A stretch of 64,000 nt of DNA from the NCBI RefSeq assembly GCF_002257585.1, contig NZ_CP022743.1, positions 248,001 through 312,000 on the forward strand, written 5' to 3'. How positions within the stretch are numbered: position 1 is the first letter of the stretch; every line of letters starts with the position of its first letter. Of this stretch, positions 26,542 through 33,113 are shown piece by piece. The DNA is from Mucilaginibacter xinganensis. GTDB taxonomy: Bacteria > Bacteroidota > Bacteroidia > Sphingobacteriales > Sphingobacteriaceae. Under the pieces are notes generated by a model that ran no database searches, was not told the origin of the DNA, and saw only the letters and a program-made list of their open reading frames with translations. Both the position numbers and the translations under genes were made by a program.

Positions 26542-26710
26542 CGTCATTGCGAGGAACGAAGCAACCTCTACAAAGGACAATCAACCAACCTTTATGCTGA
26601 TGGTGAACCAACGGCGGCTTGATTAGTAACCATGGGGCTTTTTTCGCCCATGCAAGGATGGCGTAGCGATTGCTTCGAAGCTGTTGCAGGCAACCAGCCT
26701 CGCAATGACG
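26542..26710. repeat. Short palindromic repeat with CGTCATTGCGAGG termini
   Basis: A perfect 13-bp terminal inverted repeat, CGTCATTGCGAGG (26542-26554) and CCTCGCAATGACG (26698-26710), brackets 143 bp with internal GAACGAAGCAA / GATTGCTTC complementarity. The terminal motif is known from dispersed palindromic repeats in many bacterial genomes. It has no gene and directly precedes a copy of the CGCAGGGTC element. Confidence 0.75.
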
Positions 26711-26745
26711 ATGAAGGGGCGAGAATTGGGTGAGATTACGCCTCC

Positions 26746-26867
26746 CGTCTCCGCAGGGGCTCTCATAGAGGAGCCTGCGATGGTTTGCGGCGTTACTGGA
26801 GTGGAGTATGATCCCGCCCATACCAGGCAAGCGGCGCCGGGTCCCTTTCAGGAGACCCCGCGGGGAC
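26746..26867 (+). repeat. REPIN-like element, copy 1
   Basis: About 122 bp alignable along its whole length with the copies at 28275 and 29239. It begins GTCTCCGCAGGGGC and ends GCGGGGAC, and is built as a left hairpin (arms CGCAGGGGC/GAGCCTGCG), a spacer of about 55 bp with GGAGTGGAGTATGATCCC, and a right hairpin (CGCCGGGTC/GACCCCGCG). It ends 6 bp from the stop codon of arr. Confidence 0.85.
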
Positions 26868-26872
26868 AATAA

Positions 26873-27280
26873 CTAATCCTCTATAGCTTCGATACCCTGT
26901 TCTTTCAGTTTTGCCAAACCGTTTTTCATAGCATCAACTTGTTCCTGCGGATGTCCCTGCCAAACTGTAATCTCGCCAACCACCTTGAATGGATGTTTGG
27001 AACGGTAAGATTTTGTTGGGTTACCAGGAAATTTTTTGTCAGTTAAATTGGGGTCATCTTCAACCGCGCCCGTGGCCTCTACCAAATAGATTCTTTCGGG
27101 CCCGTCACCAAGTGCCAGTTCTGCGCCCCAAACCGCCGCGTCCAGTGTTGCGGTGAGGTAAATATATTTGGCATAGTTTTTTTGGCCATAATTGGAGTTC
27201 TGGCCGATTTTGATCTGGTCGCCGATTTTAAGATCCGCTTTGGTGCCGTGAAAATAAGTCTGAAAAAATGGACTGTGCAT
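26873..27280 (-). CDS. arr: NAD+-rifampin ADP-ribosyltransferase
   Basis: A 135-residue protein matching the Arr family, which inactivates rifamycins by ADP-ribosylation of a hydroxyl group. The signature FFQTYFHGTKADLKIGD at the N-terminus, the KYIYLTATLDAAVWGAELA segment and the IYLVEATGAVEDDPNLTDKK stretch (in parts) are the family NAD-binding features, ending with TKSYRSKHPFKVVGEI. Length is normal. Arr homologues are often found both on chromosomes and on mobile elements; here the gene is bounded by a REPIN-like copy on its 3' side. No promoter or operon partner can be identified. Confidence 0.93.
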   Translation of the reverse strand: MHSPFFQTYFHGTKADLKIGDQIKIGQNSNYGQKNYAKYIYLTATLDAAVWGAELALGDGPERIYLVEATGAVEDDPNLTDKKFPGNPTKSYRSKHPFKVVGEITVWQGHPQEQVDAMKNGLAKLKEQGIEAIED

Positions 27281-27635
27281 AGCATTTGTACAATTGATTA
27301 GCTCAAAAATACCGGGGAAATTCCAAAAAAATATTGATTTTTAAGTATATTTTTTGAAACGCAATACACTTAATGTTAAGCCGTTATCTTTACAACCAAA
27401 GGTGATTTGATTACCTGAAGAGCCAATTCTCACGCCGGTTCAAGCGCCCCGATTGAACCCAATCCCCGGTCAGCTTTCCGCTGACGTCAACAAATGATTT
27501 TCAGTGGACTTTCCGGGTTAGCACTGCTATACCAGTATTCATGTGCCGAACTCACAAACCCTGCCCTTACCGGAACTTTATATTACGTAGGACGCCCTAT
27601 TACCTGTTCAATATAACTTGTCTCCTGAGTTATAA

Positions 27636-27649
27636 AATTTCGCGAAATT
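27636..27649. promoter_or_regulatory. 14-bp perfect palindrome before the Crp-like gene
   Basis: AATTTCGCGAAATT is a perfect palindrome 20 bp upstream of the ATG at 27670, a suitable place for an autoregulatory operator of the Crp-like regulator. Two further small hairpins (GGTTCAA/TTGAACC near 27437-27459 and GTCAGC/GCTGAC near 27470-27486) lie in the same 389-bp divergent gap with arr, which otherwise shows no gene. Confidence 0.4.
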
Positions 27650-27669
27650 GCCGTAATTTAAACGTTGAT

Positions 27670-28239
27670 ATGGAAACTGCCAGTCTTTTAAATACCCTTA
27701 ACAGCATCGCAATATTATCTGAAAATCTCCGGGATGAGATAAGGGCCTGTTTAGTAGAAGAGCATTTCACCCGGAAAAGCCTTTTACTAAAAGAGGGGCA
27801 GGTATCGCAACGCATCTATTTCATAAAAAAAGGGTTTATCCGGGCCTATTATCACAAAGGGAACAACGAATTTTCTACCTGGTTTATGGGCGAAGGCGAC
27901 TTCATCATCTCCGTTTACAGCTTTTTTTCAAGGAAGCCCTCTTTTGAAAATATTGAGGTGCTGGAAGATTGCACCCTGCAGTCCATCAATTGGGACCAGC
28001 TGCAATTACTTTATAAACAACATCCGGAATTTAACCTAACAGGCAGGATAATTACCGAACAATATTATATCCGCAGCGAAGAAAGAGCTATCAACCTGCA
28101 AACCCATAGTGCGAAACAACGGTATGAAAAACTGCTTGCAGATTATCCGGGCATTCTTCAAAAGGCGTCTTTAGGGCAAATAGCATCTTACTTAAGCATC
28201 AAACAGGAGACACTGAGCAGAATAAGAGGACGTAAATAA
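27670..28239 (+). CDS. Crp/Fnr-family transcriptional regulator
   Basis: The start at 27670 gives 189 residues (METASLLNTLNSIAILSEN). Residues 20-120 are a cyclic-nucleotide-binding beta-barrel (TRKSLLLKEGQVSQRIYFIKKGFIRAYYH in parts), and the C-terminus is a shortened helix-turn-helix ending QIASYLSIKQETLSRIRGRK. This abbreviated form is common in Bacteroidota, where such regulators are numerous and their ligands are mostly unknown. A longer upstream reading from 27541 has no support. A perfect palindrome lies 20 bp upstream. A direct repeat and a REPIN-like element follow its stop codon at once. Confidence 0.85.
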   Translation: METASLLNTLNSIAILSENLRDEIRACLVEEHFTRKSLLLKEGQVSQRIYFIKKGFIRAYYHKGNNEFSTWFMGEGDFIISVYSFFSRKPSFENIEVLEDCTLQSINWDQLQLLYKQHPEFNLTGRIITEQYYIRSEERAINLQTHSAKQRYEKLLADYPGILQKASLGQIASYLSIKQETLSRIRGRK

Positions 28240-28274
28240 ACTTTTTGACTTTAGTCAAAACTTATTGCCTTGTT
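28240..28274 (+). repeat. 35-bp direct repeat, copy 1
   Basis: ACTTTTTGACTTTAGTCAAA... through TTGCCTTGTT, starting on the base after the Crp-like gene's stop codon. Contains the near-palindrome TTTTGACT-TT-AGTCAAAA (8-bp arms), which could act as a terminator. It is repeated at 28427-28463 with one extra T. Confidence 0.85.
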
Positions 28275-28397
28275 CGTCTCCGCAGGGTCTCTCATAGAGG
28301 ACCCTGCGATGGTTTGCTGCGATACATGAGTGGAGTATGATCCCGCGCATACCTGGCAAGCGGCGCAGGGTCCCTTTCAAGAGACCCTGCGAGGACG
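28275..28397 (+). repeat. REPIN-like element, copy 2 (most intact)
   Basis: 123 bp beginning CGTCTCCGC and ending GCGAGGACG, imperfect terminal inverts. Two hairpins with identical 9-bp arms and 10-base loops, CGCAGGGTC...GACCCTGCG at 28281-28308 and again at 28364-28391, are separated by about 55 bp. It abuts the first copy of the 35-bp direct repeat without a gap, 35 bp from the Crp-like stop codon. Confidence 0.9.
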
Positions 28398-28426
28398 AAA
28401 GTCCATTTGCGGCTATCTGACTCAAG

Positions 28427-28463
28427 ACTTTTTTGACTTTAGTCAAAACTTATTGCCTTGTTT
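28427..28463 (+). repeat. 35-bp direct repeat, copy 2
   Basis: Same sequence as 28240-28274 with one additional T in the T-run. It lies 29 bp beyond the right end of REPIN-like copy 2 and 36 bp upstream of the fatty acid hydroxylase start. The pair therefore brackets the element, as expected for a duplication linked to insertion or for recombination. Confidence 0.85.
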
Positions 28464-28499
28464 GGCAGCGAGATTTGATGAAACAAAAAAAGAGAAATC

Positions 28500-29219
28500 A
28501 TGCTTATCATTATCTTATCCTCATTTGCGCTTTGCTTCCTTATCGAAAGGCTTACCCCCGGCTGGAAGCTGCCCGAAGTACCCACCTGGACAATCCGTGT
28601 GCTTGCCATAAATTTCGTTCAATTACTGGTGGTGGTTGCCGCCGGTTACAGTTGGGAAAAATGGCTGTCGGCATGGTCTGTTTTTAAGCTATCACAGCAG
28701 GTGCCCAACTGGCTGGGTGGTGTACTGGCCTACTTTATAGCAACCTTTATTTTTTACTGGTGGCACAGGTGGCGCCATGAAAGCGATTATCTGTGGCGCC
28801 ATTTTCACCAGATCCACCACAGCGCACAACGCATTGAGGTAATCACCTCATTTTACAAACACCCTTTGGAGATGACCGTCAATTCAATCATTGGTAGTCT
28901 GCTGGTTTATACCTTGCTGGGCTTAAATCCGGAAGCCGGCGCAATCTATACCTTGTGTACTGCGCTTGGCGAATTCTTTTATCATACCAATATTAAAACC
29001 CCCAAATGGATCGGCTATATTTTTCAAAGGCCCGAAATGCACCGCATCCACCATGAATATGAAAAGCATACCAGCAATTACGGCGACATTGTTTGGTGGG
29101 ATATGTTATTTGGCACCTACAGCAACCCAAAAGAATTTACCACATCATGCGGTTTTGATATGGATAAAGAACTCCAGCTGCTGGATATGCTGAAGTTTAA
29201 GGATGTGCATAAGGAGTAG
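28500..29219 (+). CDS. Fatty acid hydroxylase / sterol desaturase family membrane protein
   Basis: A 239-residue integral membrane di-iron oxygenase. The histidine boxes are visible: HRWRH at 89-93, HFHQIHH at 101-107, and a later MHRIHHEYEKH near 180-190. Hydrophobic segments cover about 1-18, 32-50 and 72-90. These enzymes hydroxylate or desaturate acyl chains or sterol-like lipids with O2; in Bacteroidota some relatives act on carotenoids or sphingolipids, but the substrate here cannot be told. It may be transcribed with or after the Crp-like regulator, though a direct-repeat/REPIN block separates them. Another REPIN-like copy follows its stop by 20 bp. Confidence 0.88.
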   Translation: MLIIILSSFALCFLIERLTPGWKLPEVPTWTIRVLAINFVQLLVVVAAGYSWEKWLSAWSVFKLSQQVPNWLGGVLAYFIATFIFYWWHRWRHESDYLWRHFHQIHHSAQRIEVITSFYKHPLEMTVNSIIGSLLVYTLLGLNPEAGAIYTLCTALGEFFYHTNIKTPKWIGYIFQRPEMHRIHHEYEKHTSNYGDIVWWDMLFGTYSNPKEFTTSCGFDMDKELQLLDMLKFKDVHKE

Positions 29220-29238
29220 GTTTTAGTTGGCTGGGTTC

Positions 29239-29335
29239 CGTCTCCGCAGGGTCTCTCATAGAGGACCCTGCGATGGTTTGCAGCGATATAGGAGTGGAGT
29301 GTGATCGCCGGTATACTAAGTAAGCCGTGCAGGGG
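29239..29335 (+). repeat. REPIN-like element, copy 3 (right end decayed)
   Basis: The left 75 bp match copy 2 closely (CGTCTCCGCAGGGTC, loop, GACCCTGCGATGGTTTGC, then GGAGTGGAGTGTGATC). The right hairpin is lost beyond GTGCAGGGG near 29326. It starts 20 bp after the fatty acid hydroxylase stop codon. The rest of the gap up to the MazG-like gene (29336-29469) shows no gene. Confidence 0.8.
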
Positions 29336-29469
29336 CAGGCACAAGTATCCGCACTAGGGCGAAATACCAGGCTCCACGGGATGCGACAGAATACATTTGA
29401 AAATCCCGCCATTAATAGTAATTTCACCTTTCGTTAAACCTGTCCATTTTGTTAGCAAAGCCACCTTTT

Positions 29470-29799
29470 ATGGATGATTGGAAGAAAATACAAGAGCAAC
29501 TAAAAAATTTCCGGGATGAGCGCGACTGGGCGCAGTTTCATAATGGTAAAGATTTAGCCTTAGCATTATCTATAGAAGCTGCTGAGTTAAATGAATTATT
29601 TCTTTGGAAAAATGCTGACGACGCAAACGTAGAAAAAATCAAAGACGAACTTGCCGATGTTTTGGGCTACGCTTTATTATTGGCGGATAAATATGATCTT
29701 GATATTAACCAAATAATGATGAGCAAAATTCAAAAGAATGCGGATAAATATCCTGTACATAAGGCAAAGGGCAATGCAAAGAAATATAATGAGCTATAA
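29470..29799 (+). CDS. MazG-like nucleotide pyrophosphohydrolase
   Basis: A 109-residue all-alpha NTP pyrophosphohydrolase from the ATG at 29470 (MDDWKKIQEQLKNFRDERDW); a TTG at 29449 would add seven residues. The metal-binding helices show SIEAAELNELFLW (acidic E..E pattern) and KDELADVLGYALLLAD (E..D), the core of the MazG-like dUTPase-superfamily fold. It should hydrolyse a non-canonical or signalling NTP to NMP and pyrophosphate. Its TAA overlaps the ATG of the next gene by one base (TAATG), so the two form a coupled operon. Base composition is visibly more AT-rich than the genes before 28.5 kb. Confidence 0.88.
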   Translation: MDDWKKIQEQLKNFRDERDWAQFHNGKDLALALSIEAAELNELFLWKNADDANVEKIKDELADVLGYALLLADKYDLDINQIMMSKIQKNADKYPVHKAKGNAKKYNEL

Positions 29800-31991
29800 T
29801 GTTAAATAAGCCCTTTGAAATAAAAAAGTATGAGTTTAACGCCACTATGTTTAATGAATTTCAAAATGTTCATTATGCAAAAGATCTATGGCCAATTGTA
29901 TACATTTTAAGTGACGGCAATGTTAAAGAAGCTTACGTTGGTGAAACAACAGACACTTATTCAAGAATGGCTGCCCATTTAAAGAGCAACGCTAAAAACA
30001 TTCTGTCAACGGTTCATTTAATTAGCAGCGAAAAATTCAACAAATCGGCCACTCTTGATATAGAATCAAATTTGATAAAATATATGGCCGGCGATGGTCA
30101 GTATAAATTAATAAATGGCAATGTCGGCCTGGCTAACCACAACTACTACCAAAAAAAAGAAGTCTATTGGGATATTTTTAACCTGATCTGGAATAATTTA
30201 AGGGCGGAAGGTTTAACCAAGCATTCTATTGCTCACATTAATAACTCTGACCTATTTAAATATTCGCCTTATAAAAGCCTTACTGCTGACCAGCGGGCGG
30301 GGTTATTAATTATACTTAAAGGCCTGCTCGATAACGATACTAAAAATATTATAGCAGAAGGCGGTGCGGGAACAGGTAAAACCATACTTGCAACATTTTT
30401 ATTCAAGCTTCTTAATTCGAATTATGAGGAACTTAATTATAAAGAATTCGGAGATGATGAGTTGGATTTTATTCAAACAGTTTTTGAATTAAAAAAAGTA
30501 TATCCTAATCCAAGGATGGCTCTTGTCGTCCCGATGGCTTCGTTTAGGAATACATTGAAGAAGGTATTTAAAAACATAAAAGGGTTAAACGCAAATATGG
30601 TAATCGGCCCCGCGGATTTGGCTAAGGGGAGATATGATATTGTTTTGGTTGATGAGTCGCATCGGTTGAGAAGGAGGGTGAATTTGGGAACTTATTTTCA
30701 TGCGTTCGATGTAGTATGCGAAAAACTTGGTCTTGATAAAAACCATTGCAGCGAATTGGACTGGGCGGTTAAGCAATCAGACAAGGCAATATTTCTTTAC
30801 GATGAAAATCAGTCGATTAAACCCTCGGATGTAGAGAAAATTGATTTTGATAAGATTAAATCGTCACTATCCACAAAGATTGTTCCCCTGAAGTCTCAAT
30901 TTAGGGTAAAAGGCGGGAATGGCTACGTCAAATATGTTAAAGACCTTTTAACTTGCAAACTTGGTGAAACGCAAACATCTTTCCAATCGCAGGATTATGA
31001 ATTCGTTCTTTTTGATTCAGTTGAAGCCATGGTCAACGAAATAAACCTGCGAGATTCGGAAAGTGGACTGTCTAGACTAATAGCCGGATATTCCTGGCCA
31101 TGGATTTCGAAAAATGACAAAAGTGTTTATGATATTGTAATTGATGGTTACAAATTACAATGGAACAGCGTTTCAGATGATTTCATAAATTCTGCAAACG
31201 CCCTAAAAGAGGTAGGCTGTATCCATACAACTCAAGGTTATGATTTAAACTATGCGGGAGTAATTTTTGGACATGAGATTACCTACGATAAAACAAAAAA
31301 TGAAATCGTAATTTTAAAAGAAAACTACCATGATAAAAACGGAAAATTGTCAATTAAGGATTCTTTAGAATTAAAAAGTTTTATCCTAAACATATATAAA
31401 ACAATACTATTAAGGGGAATAAAAGGCACCTATCTTTATGTATGTGATAAAAATTTAAGAGAGTATTTCGAGAAACATATTGAAGCCAACCACAAAAACA
31501 ATCCTTTAGCTACCTACTTAGATAATGACCAGGTAATACCATTTGTAAATTCAGTACCGGTCTTCAACTTAAAAGCAGCAGCAGGATATTTTAGTGACTT
31601 ACAGCAAGTTAACACTGAAAGCTATAACTGGGTACTGTTGCCTGCAAAATATAAGCCGTCCAGGGAATTATTTGCATGCACAGTAATTGGTGAATCAATG
31701 AATAAAGTTATCCCAAATGGCTCTCTTTGTTTGTTTAGACGAGACGGCGGGGGATCGAGAAATGGTAAAATCGTTTTGGTTCGGCATTCTAATATTCAGG
31801 ATTCTGACTTTGGTTCAGGATATACAGTAAAGGAATATACAAGTAAAAAAAATGCTACCGACGGGCAATGGTATCATGAATCAATTGTATTGAAACCGCT
31901 ATCAAACGATCAAGCGCACCAAGACATAGTATTAACTGATGATGAGTTGGTTGACTTAGAAGTAGTAGGAATATTTGAGTGCGTTTTATAA
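29799..31991 (+). CDS. GIY-YIG / DUF2075 Schlafen-like helicase / S24-LexA-like peptidase fusion
   Basis: A 730-residue three-part protein. Residues 30-105 look like a GIY-YIG nuclease (VYIL at 34-37, YVG at 46-48, Arg56, His60, Glu89). Residues 160-560 are a DUF2075/Schlafen-group-3-like SF1 helicase core: Walker A GGAGTGKT 188-195, Walker B VLVDESHR 282-289, YDENQ 334-338, QFR 367-369, HTTQGYDLNYAGVI 476-489, and LLRGIKGTYLYVCD 537-550. Residues 585-730 resemble an S24/LexA-like serine peptidase: GESM with Ser633 and YTVKEY with Lys678 at the expected Ser-Lys dyad positions. The order nuclease-helicase-protease, coupling to a MazG-like enzyme and an AT-rich setting suggest a nucleic-acid sensing or defence role; that role is inferred. 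Confidence 0.85.
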   Translation: MLNKPFEIKKYEFNATMFNEFQNVHYAKDLWPIVYILSDGNVKEAYVGETTDTYSRMAAHLKSNAKNILSTVHLISSEKFNKSATLDIESNLIKYMAGDGQYKLINGNVGLANHNYYQKKEVYWDIFNLIWNNLRAEGLTKHSIAHINNSDLFKYSPYKSLTADQRAGLLIILKGLLDNDTKNIIAEGGAGTGKTILATFLFKLLNSNYEELNYKEFGDDELDFIQTVFELKKVYPNPRMALVVPMASFRNTLKKVFKNIKGLNANMVIGPADLAKGRYDIVLVDESHRLRRRVNLGTYFHAFDVVCEKLGLDKNHCSELDWAVKQSDKAIFLYDENQSIKPSDVEKIDFDKIKSSLSTKIVPLKSQFRVKGGNGYVKYVKDLLTCKLGETQTSFQSQDYEFVLFDSVEAMVNEINLRDSESGLSRLIAGYSWPWISKNDKSVYDIVIDGYKLQWNSVSDDFINSANALKEVGCIHTTQGYDLNYAGVIFGHEITYDKTKNEIVILKENYHDKNGKLSIKDSLELKSFILNIYKTILLRGIKGTYLYVCDKNLREYFEKHIEANHKNNPLATYLDNDQVIPFVNSVPVFNLKAAAGYFSDLQQVNTESYNWVLLPAKYKPSRELFACTVIGESMNKVIPNGSLCLFRRDGGGSRNGKIVLVRHSNIQDSDFGSGYTVKEYTSKKNATDGQWYHESIVLKPLSNDQAHQDIVLTDDELVDLEVVGIFECVL

Positions 31992-32002
31992 TTCAACCTT
32001 AC

Positions 32003-32126
32003 GCCCTTGTTGGTGTTGTCACCAACAAAACGTTAAGCTGTGGTGTGGCTTCTGATGGACTTCATGCTGCTGATTCTCAAATAAAAAAGCCTCATCCAAT
32101 TTGTTGGTGACAACACCAACAAGGGC
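32003..32126. repeat. 27-bp perfect inverted repeat pair (REPIN-like)
   Basis: Arms at 32003-32029 (GCCCTTGTTGGTGTTGTCAC...) and 32100-32126 are exact reverse complements over 27 bp. Each arm alone also folds, TTGTTGGTG-TTGT-CACCAACAA with a 9-bp stem. The 70-bp spacer has no gene. The pair starts 12 bp after the helicase fusion's stop and ends 4 bp before the first ATG of the next gene. Confidence 0.9.
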
Positions 32127-32145
32127 ATAAATGGGAAAACAAATT

Positions 32146-32745
32146 ATGAATCATTATTATTTAATCAGCAGTAAAGAACAGCGGCAAGTGGCAAGCGCTT
32201 TTGCTCCCCAAAGGACAAAACTAAACCATGAATTAATACAAGATTTGAATGGGGTAAGTAAAATGCCATTTGAACTGTATCTGGTAAAGTTGTCTGTTGG
32301 CAAGAACGGGTTAATAGAGAGTGATGATTTGACTGGGCTAAACGAAATTTGGTTAGACTATTTGCCAAATAGCTTGGCATGGCCCTTTTTTTCAGACAAA
32401 CTAAAGGATGTTGTCGACAAATCATTAACCGGAAAAGAAGGCATTGACTGGATTACCGCGAAAGTAAATGGTAATGGTGAACAAAAGGAATATTATATAC
32501 CAAGGTTTGAAAAAATGTTGGACGTTCTTGACATGGAAAAGACAATGTTCGTTGAAAATACCGACGCTATCATTAGGCCTTTTTTTTCCTTATTAAAGAT
32601 TAACCATTTTGCTATATTCCATATACCACAATCTCATGATCTCTGGAAAATTACATCTGGTTTATATATTAATGAGGTACTTAAAAAAGCCATACAAAAA
32701 GAAAAATTAACAGGAGTTAGTTTTGAGAAAACAAGGGTAATATAG
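32146..32745 (+). CDS. Imm11-like (DUF1629) immunity family protein
   Basis: Starting at 32146 the protein is 199 residues and begins MNHYYLISSKEQRQV; an ATG at 32131 would add five residues but sits 4 bp from the inverted repeat. The C-terminal region has the family pattern: YIPRFEKMLDVLDMEKT, LLKINHFAIFHIPQS, and the final LYINEVLKKAIQKEKLTGVSFE, matching the Imm11/DUF1629 ending (LYVS..+K.AI....L.GV.F). Imm11 proteins protect against polymorphic toxins, but no toxin gene is near, so this is an orphan or a domesticated relative. AT-rich like the preceding two genes. Confidence 0.7.
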   Translation: MNHYYLISSKEQRQVASAFAPQRTKLNHELIQDLNGVSKMPFELYLVKLSVGKNGLIESDDLTGLNEIWLDYLPNSLAWPFFSDKLKDVVDKSLTGKEGIDWITAKVNGNGEQKEYYIPRFEKMLDVLDMEKTMFVENTDAIIRPFFSLLKINHFAIFHIPQSHDLWKITSGLYINEVLKKAIQKEKLTGVSFEKTRVI

Positions 32746-33113
32746 TAGCGAGTAGTGTTTCAACCTTATTATAAATACGCCCTACACTCTGAAGATTCCG
32801 CGTTAGCGATTGCCGCGGATACCGGCCTCGCGCGCCTAAGGCCTGCAGCCGTATGAGCAGAAAGCGCGGCCCCGCTTCTACCAGCGGGGAAACGCCCAAA
32901 TCCCCTCCCAAAACCCACCCAATTCCATCCGCCAAACCCCACCCCTTCGCCCAAACCAACTAATTCAAAAAAATATAGCAAAATGTTCTTACAAAACGTA
33001 TCTTTGCACCCCGACAAGAAGATACCCGAATTGCGGAATGCTGCACCATCAATTTCGGAAGTTTTAAGTTGGCATTTCGCACCAGGCATATTCTTCTGAA
33101 TACAAAATAGCCC
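32746..33113. other. Non-coding stretch before carB, with a GC-rich repeat-like block and a G-poor tract
   Basis: From about 32790 to 32890 the sequence is strongly GC-rich (GATTGCCGCGGATACC...CCTAAGGCCTGCAGCC...) with a GGCCT/AGGCC pair and a 7-bp hairpin CCCCGCT...AGCGGGG at 32870-32889. Then 32890-32960 is almost free of G (CCCAAATCCCCTCCCAAAACC and so on). I see no gene on either strand; the minus-strand readings are low-complexity artefacts of the G-rich strand. The block resembles dispersed repeats of related genomes but that is from memory, not tested. Confidence 0.5.
32999..33006 (+). promoter_or_regulatory. Possible minus-7 box of carB
   Basis: TATCTTTG matches TAnnTTTG. A start about 7 bp downstream would give a leader of about 100 nt before the carB ATG at 33114. 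No TTG at the usual spacing is seen. Confidence 0.35.

Noticed and set aside
26507..26869. Open frame on the minus strand across the repeats, with similar peptides at 28255-28446 and 29117-29344
   Set aside because: The similar peptides (LLKG...RRLPGM...GIILHS) simply come from the three REPIN-like copies read on the same strand; no start signal or family.
26206..29340. Possible CRISPR array
   Set aside because: The repeats are about 122 bp, far apart, and have no regular spacers or Cas genes.
32717..33089. Gly/Phe-rich minus-strand frames before carB
   Set aside because: They read the G-rich strand of a composition-biased tract and show no family or start signal.
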